Shown here piece after piece: positions 5,164 to 6,770 of a stretch of 6,770 bases of DNA. The DNA is from Granulosicoccus sp964437945. Its GTDB lineage: Bacteria > Pseudomonadota > Gammaproteobacteria > Granulosicoccales > Granulosicoccaceae. The position numbers and the translations under genes are program-made. Numbering within the stretch: position 1 is the first letter of the stretch; each line of letters starts with the position of its first letter. The stretch lies in NCBI GenBank assembly GCA_964437945.1, contig CAYTJF010000293.1, positions 1-6,770 of the forward strand, in the 5' to 3' direction. The notes beneath the pieces are model-generated. The model did not search any database. It saw nothing but the letters and a program-made list of their open reading frames with translations, and was not told where the DNA came from.

Positions 5164-6227
5164 AGTATCTCCAGTGGGGTCAGTACCGTGAATACGGTAT
5201 CGCCCGGTTCGCTGCGGCACTCAATTAATCCGCCGAGCTGATTCATAATGGATTGCGCAATGGACAGTCCCAGTCCGGTGCCAATGTCTGTTCCTGAAAC
5301 CATTGGGTAAAAAATCTGATCGAGTAACTCAGGTGGTACACCTGGTCCGTCGTCGCGTATCTCGACAGAGACAACCAGGGGATGACGTTGGGTTCCGATA
5401 GTGAAGCTGCTGATAATGCGCGAGCGGAATACAATATTTCCGGCCTGCCCGACAGCGTTGATGGCGTTGGCGGCGATATTCAGCAGGACTTGTATCAAAC
5501 GGCCTCGGTCGCTATAAAACTCCGGTATGCTCGGGTCGTAGTCGAACGTTAAGTCAACTTGCGATGGTGCACCGACGTGGGTGATCTTGCGCACATGCTC
5601 CAATACTTCATGGATGTTGACTTCGTCACGTGCCGGTCGTGTCACCGGTCCCAGCATGCGTTCAATTAATGCGTGCAATCGGTCCGCCTCTTGAATGATG
5701 ATGCTGGTGTAGTCATGGAGCTCAGGGTTGCCAAGTTGCTTTTCCAGTAACTGTGCTGCGCCTCGAATGCCACCAAGCGGGTTCTTGATTTCATGCGCAA
5801 GCCCGCGAAGTAGTGATCGTGCATGTTCTTGTTGAGCCAGGATGGCTTCATCTTTAGCAATCCGTAGTGGGCGATCCAGTGCTTCAACTTCGATTAACAG
5901 TCCGCGCCGTTGGTTGTCTGTCAGTTGCGGAGTAATCGCTATATCGACGACTTTGGCTTCCAGGCCATGTGGTTCAATAACGGCTTGCCGGTCAGTAAAC
6001 GGTTGTCCGCTTTCAACCGCATCACGCAGACGAGCAAGTAACGCATCTGACAGATTGACAACCTGAACAAGGCGTTTGCCAAGCGTGCGCGCCATACTTG
6101 CACTCAACAATTGTTCGGCTGCCGCATTGAGGTATACGATTCGCAAACCGTTGTCGAGAAGCATTACCGCCGTTGATAACTGATCAAGCAGCGCGAATTC
6201 ACTGCTAGTGTCTAGTTTTGTGATCAT
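5160..6227 (-). CDS. ntrB: Nitrogen regulation sensor histidine kinase/phosphatase NtrB (GlnL, NR(II))
   Basis: 355 residues, a soluble cytoplasmic kinase with no membrane segment. In the family it phosphorylates NtrC under nitrogen limitation and dephosphorylates it when bound by PII (GlnB). The N-terminal PAS domain (about 10-115) contains TAVMLLDNGLRIVYLNAAAE. The DHp helix contains the H-box LLRGLAHEIKNPLGG (139-153) with phospho-acceptor His145. The HATPase_c domain has the N-box LLNIAANAINA (248-258, Asn254), the G1 box RDDGPGVPP (291-299) and the G2 box GTDIGTGLGLSIA (312-324), preceded by FYPMVSG, which is characteristic of NtrB. The length fits the family (about 350). The ATG at 6227 has only a weak purine-rich GATGAAG just upstream and no in-frame alternative start before it. 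It is the first gene of a two-gene operon with ntrC; glnA is not adjacent. Confidence 0.97.
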   Translation of the reverse strand: MITKLDTSSEFALLDQLSTAVMLLDNGLRIVYLNAAAEQLLSASMARTLGKRLVQVVNLSDALLARLRDAVESGQPFTDRQAVIEPHGLEAKVVDIAITPQLTDNQRRGLLIEVEALDRPLRIAKDEAILAQQEHARSLLRGLAHEIKNPLGGIRGAAQLLEKQLGNPELHDYTSIIIQEADRLHALIERMLGPVTRPARDEVNIHEVLEHVRKITHVGAPSQVDLTFDYDPSIPEFYSDRGRLIQVLLNIAANAINAVGQAGNIVFRSRIISSFTIGTQRHPLVVSVEIRDDGPGVPPELLDQIFYPMVSGTDIGTGLGLSIAQSIMNQLGGLIECRSEPGDTVFTVLTPLEIL

Positions 6228-6241
6228 CGCTTCATCTGTGG

Positions 6242-6258
6242 TGCAATTCTTGAACCCG
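6242..6258 (-). promoter_or_regulatory. Candidate sigma-54 (-24/-12) promoter of ntrBC, overlapped by an NtrC half-site
   Basis: On the - strand CGGGTTCAAGAATTGCA matches the sigma-54 consensus YTGGCACRNNNNTTGCW at the invariant GG (6256-6255) and GC (6244-6243) with exact 10-nt spacing, and at the whole TTGCA. The -24 box is otherwise poor, with three mismatches. It is the only GG-N10-GC I find on either strand between the GNAT gene and ntrB. The predicted start, about 6231, leaves only 4 nt before the ntrB ATG, which argues against it. A perfect NtrC half-site TGCACCA (6245-6239) overlaps the -12 box. Confidence 0.35.
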
Positions 6259-6306
6259 CTGGATGTCGCTAATCAGTACGCTAAAAATTGCAGTTAAATA
6301 TAATAA

Positions 6307-6319
6307 AATCAATGACATA
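6307..6319 (+). promoter_or_regulatory. Candidate IHF binding site between the NtrC sites and ntrB
   Basis: AATCAATGACATA matches the IHF consensus WATCAANNNNTTR at 8 of 9 specified positions. It has an A/T-only tract on its 5' side (6295-6306), as real IHF sites often do. It lies between the two NtrC sites and ntrB, where a DNA bend would help an enhancer reach a sigma-54 promoter. The region is very AT-rich, so a chance match is possible. Confidence 0.4.
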
Positions 6320-6331
6320 ATAAAAATTATG
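6316..6331. repeat. Small inverted repeat in the AT-rich ntrB upstream region
   Basis: CATAAT (6316-6321) and ATTATG (6326-6331) form 6-bp arms around AAAA. It overlaps the end of the IHF-like site. On the - strand TATTAT (6323-6318) with TTCAGT (6347-6342), 18 nt apart, could be a weak sigma-70 promoter. I cannot separate these readings. Confidence 0.3.
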
Positions 6332-6353
6332 CATTGTGTGACTGAATTGCGAC

Positions 6354-6370
6354 TGCTCTATACTAGTGCA
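6354..6370 (-). promoter_or_regulatory. NtrC binding site 2 (promoter-proximal)
   Basis: On the - strand TGCACTAGTATAGAGCA matches the NtrC consensus TGCACYANNNTRGTGCA at 13 of 14 specified positions. Its centre, 6362, is 31 bp from the centre of site 1, so both face the same side of the helix. It ends 127 bp before the ntrB start codon. Confidence 0.7.
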
Positions 6371-6384
6371 TAAAGAGGAATTAA

Positions 6385-6401
6385 TGCACTTAAATGGTGC
6401 G
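6385..6401 (-). promoter_or_regulatory. NtrC binding site 1 (distal)
   Basis: Read on the + strand, TGCACTTAAATGGTGCG matches TGCACYANNNTRGTGCA at 12 of 14 specified positions. It lies 23 bp after the stop of the GNAT gene. With site 2 it forms a pair spaced like the two strong NtrC sites of the E. coli glnA enhancer. This suggests NtrC controls the operon encoding NtrC itself. Confidence 0.7.
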
Positions 6402-6424
6402 CTTACTTGAGGTTGTTGGCAAAA

Positions 6425-6770
6425 TTAACTCAGGTGTTTGATACAGCGAATTAGCTCGCCTTCAAAGCCCTTGCGCTCGTACAGATCCCGGGCCTTTGTA
6501 TTATTGGCGAACACGTGTAATGTGACAGACTTCGCGCCTCGGTTCCTCGCCAAGCGTTCAACTTCATCCATCAGCGCCGTGGCAATACCAAATCCTTCAG
6601 CCGACTTCGCCAGCGCTAACACCTCCAGATGCACGCTGGGTTCTGAGCTGAGCATTTCTTTGCGTGCAGATAAAATGACCACACCAACAAGTTTGTTGGC
6701 GGTGCTCGCAACGCAGACGTCCACATCGTTGCGACAGCCTGCGGCCCACTCATTGAGTAATTGCAAATCG
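6425..6770 (-). CDS. GNAT-family N-acetyltransferase, C-terminal part (5' end beyond window)
   Basis: About 114 visible residues, open to the right edge, so the TTG at 6766 is probably internal and roughly 30-40 N-terminal residues are likely missing. GNAT enzymes transfer an acetyl group from acetyl-CoA to an amine. Numbered from that TTG, strand VGVVILSARK (27-36) is followed by motif A: LEVLALAKSAEGFGIATALM (48-67). Its acetyl-CoA pyrophosphate loop reads EGFGIA (57-62), with Glu where Q/R is usual. Motif B is NNTKARDLYERKGFE (88-102), with Tyr96 at the usual general-acid position. The substrate (small molecule or protein N-terminus) cannot be told. It lies on the same strand as ntrBC, 197 bp upstream. 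The NtrC sites lie in that gap, so it is probably a separate transcript. No clear terminator is seen. Confidence 0.85.
   Translation of the reverse strand, partial: DLQLLNEWAAGCRNDVDVCVASTANKLVGVVILSARKEMLSSEPSVHLEVLALAKSAEGFGIATALMDEVERLARNRGAKSVTLHVFANNTKARDLYERKGFEGELIRCIKHLS

Noticed and set aside
5164..5220. Longer ntrC start at ATG 5220
   Set aside because: The extra 19 residues do not resemble the NtrC N-terminus. The ATG at 5163 has GGAG at good spacing and the ATGA overlap with ntrB.
1..6770. CRISPR array, tRNA/rRNA genes, transposase or prophage genes
   Set aside because: No regularly spaced repeats, tRNA-like folds, rRNA sequence or mobile-element proteins are visible on either strand.

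Overview
The window reads as a chromosomal segment of a gammaproteobacterium of moderate GC content. The asparaginyl-tRNA synthetase tail, both nitrogen regulators (NtrB and NtrC) and the VapBC pair all resemble the enterobacterial proteins closely. The genus cannot be named from the sequence alone.

Layout, left to right. (1) The 3' end of asnS on the + strand, followed by a good intrinsic terminator (593-627). (2) A stand-alone type IV pilin-like/pseudopilin gene (835-1680). It has a textbook Shine-Dalgarno, a 5'-leader hairpin and an unusually long predicted prepilin leader of 72 residues. (3) A vapBC toxin-antitoxin pair (1836-2488). vapB appears to start with TTG, the genes overlap by 4 nt, and the toxin gene carries an exact 15-bp in-frame tandem duplication next to its last active-site motif. 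(4) A gene-free stretch of 409 bp containing a 17-bp interrupted palindrome. (5) An isocitrate lyase/PEP mutase superfamily enzyme (2898-3737), convergent with the next operon and only 13 bp from it. (6) The ntrB-ntrC two-component operon on the - strand (6227 down to 3751), with overlapping stop and start codons. (7) A 197-bp regulatory region upstream of ntrB. (8) The C-terminal part of a GNAT acetyltransferase on the - strand, cut by the window edge.

The most coherent regulatory signal lies upstream of ntrB. Two strong 17-bp NtrC-type sites sit 31 bp apart centre to centre, about three helical turns, like the E. coli glnAp2 enhancer. They are followed by an IHF-like site in an AT-rich tract and then by the only GG-N10-GC (sigma-54 -24/-12-like) arrangement in this region. 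This suggests that ntrBC is autoregulated by phosphorylated NtrC, although glnA is not adjacent here. The predicted sigma-54 start would lie only about 4 nt before the ntrB ATG, so that promoter call is tentative.

I do not see a clearly new multi-gene system. The strongest leads are the NtrC control region, the VapC duplication and the long-leader pilin with a possible CsrA/RsmA-type 5' hairpin.
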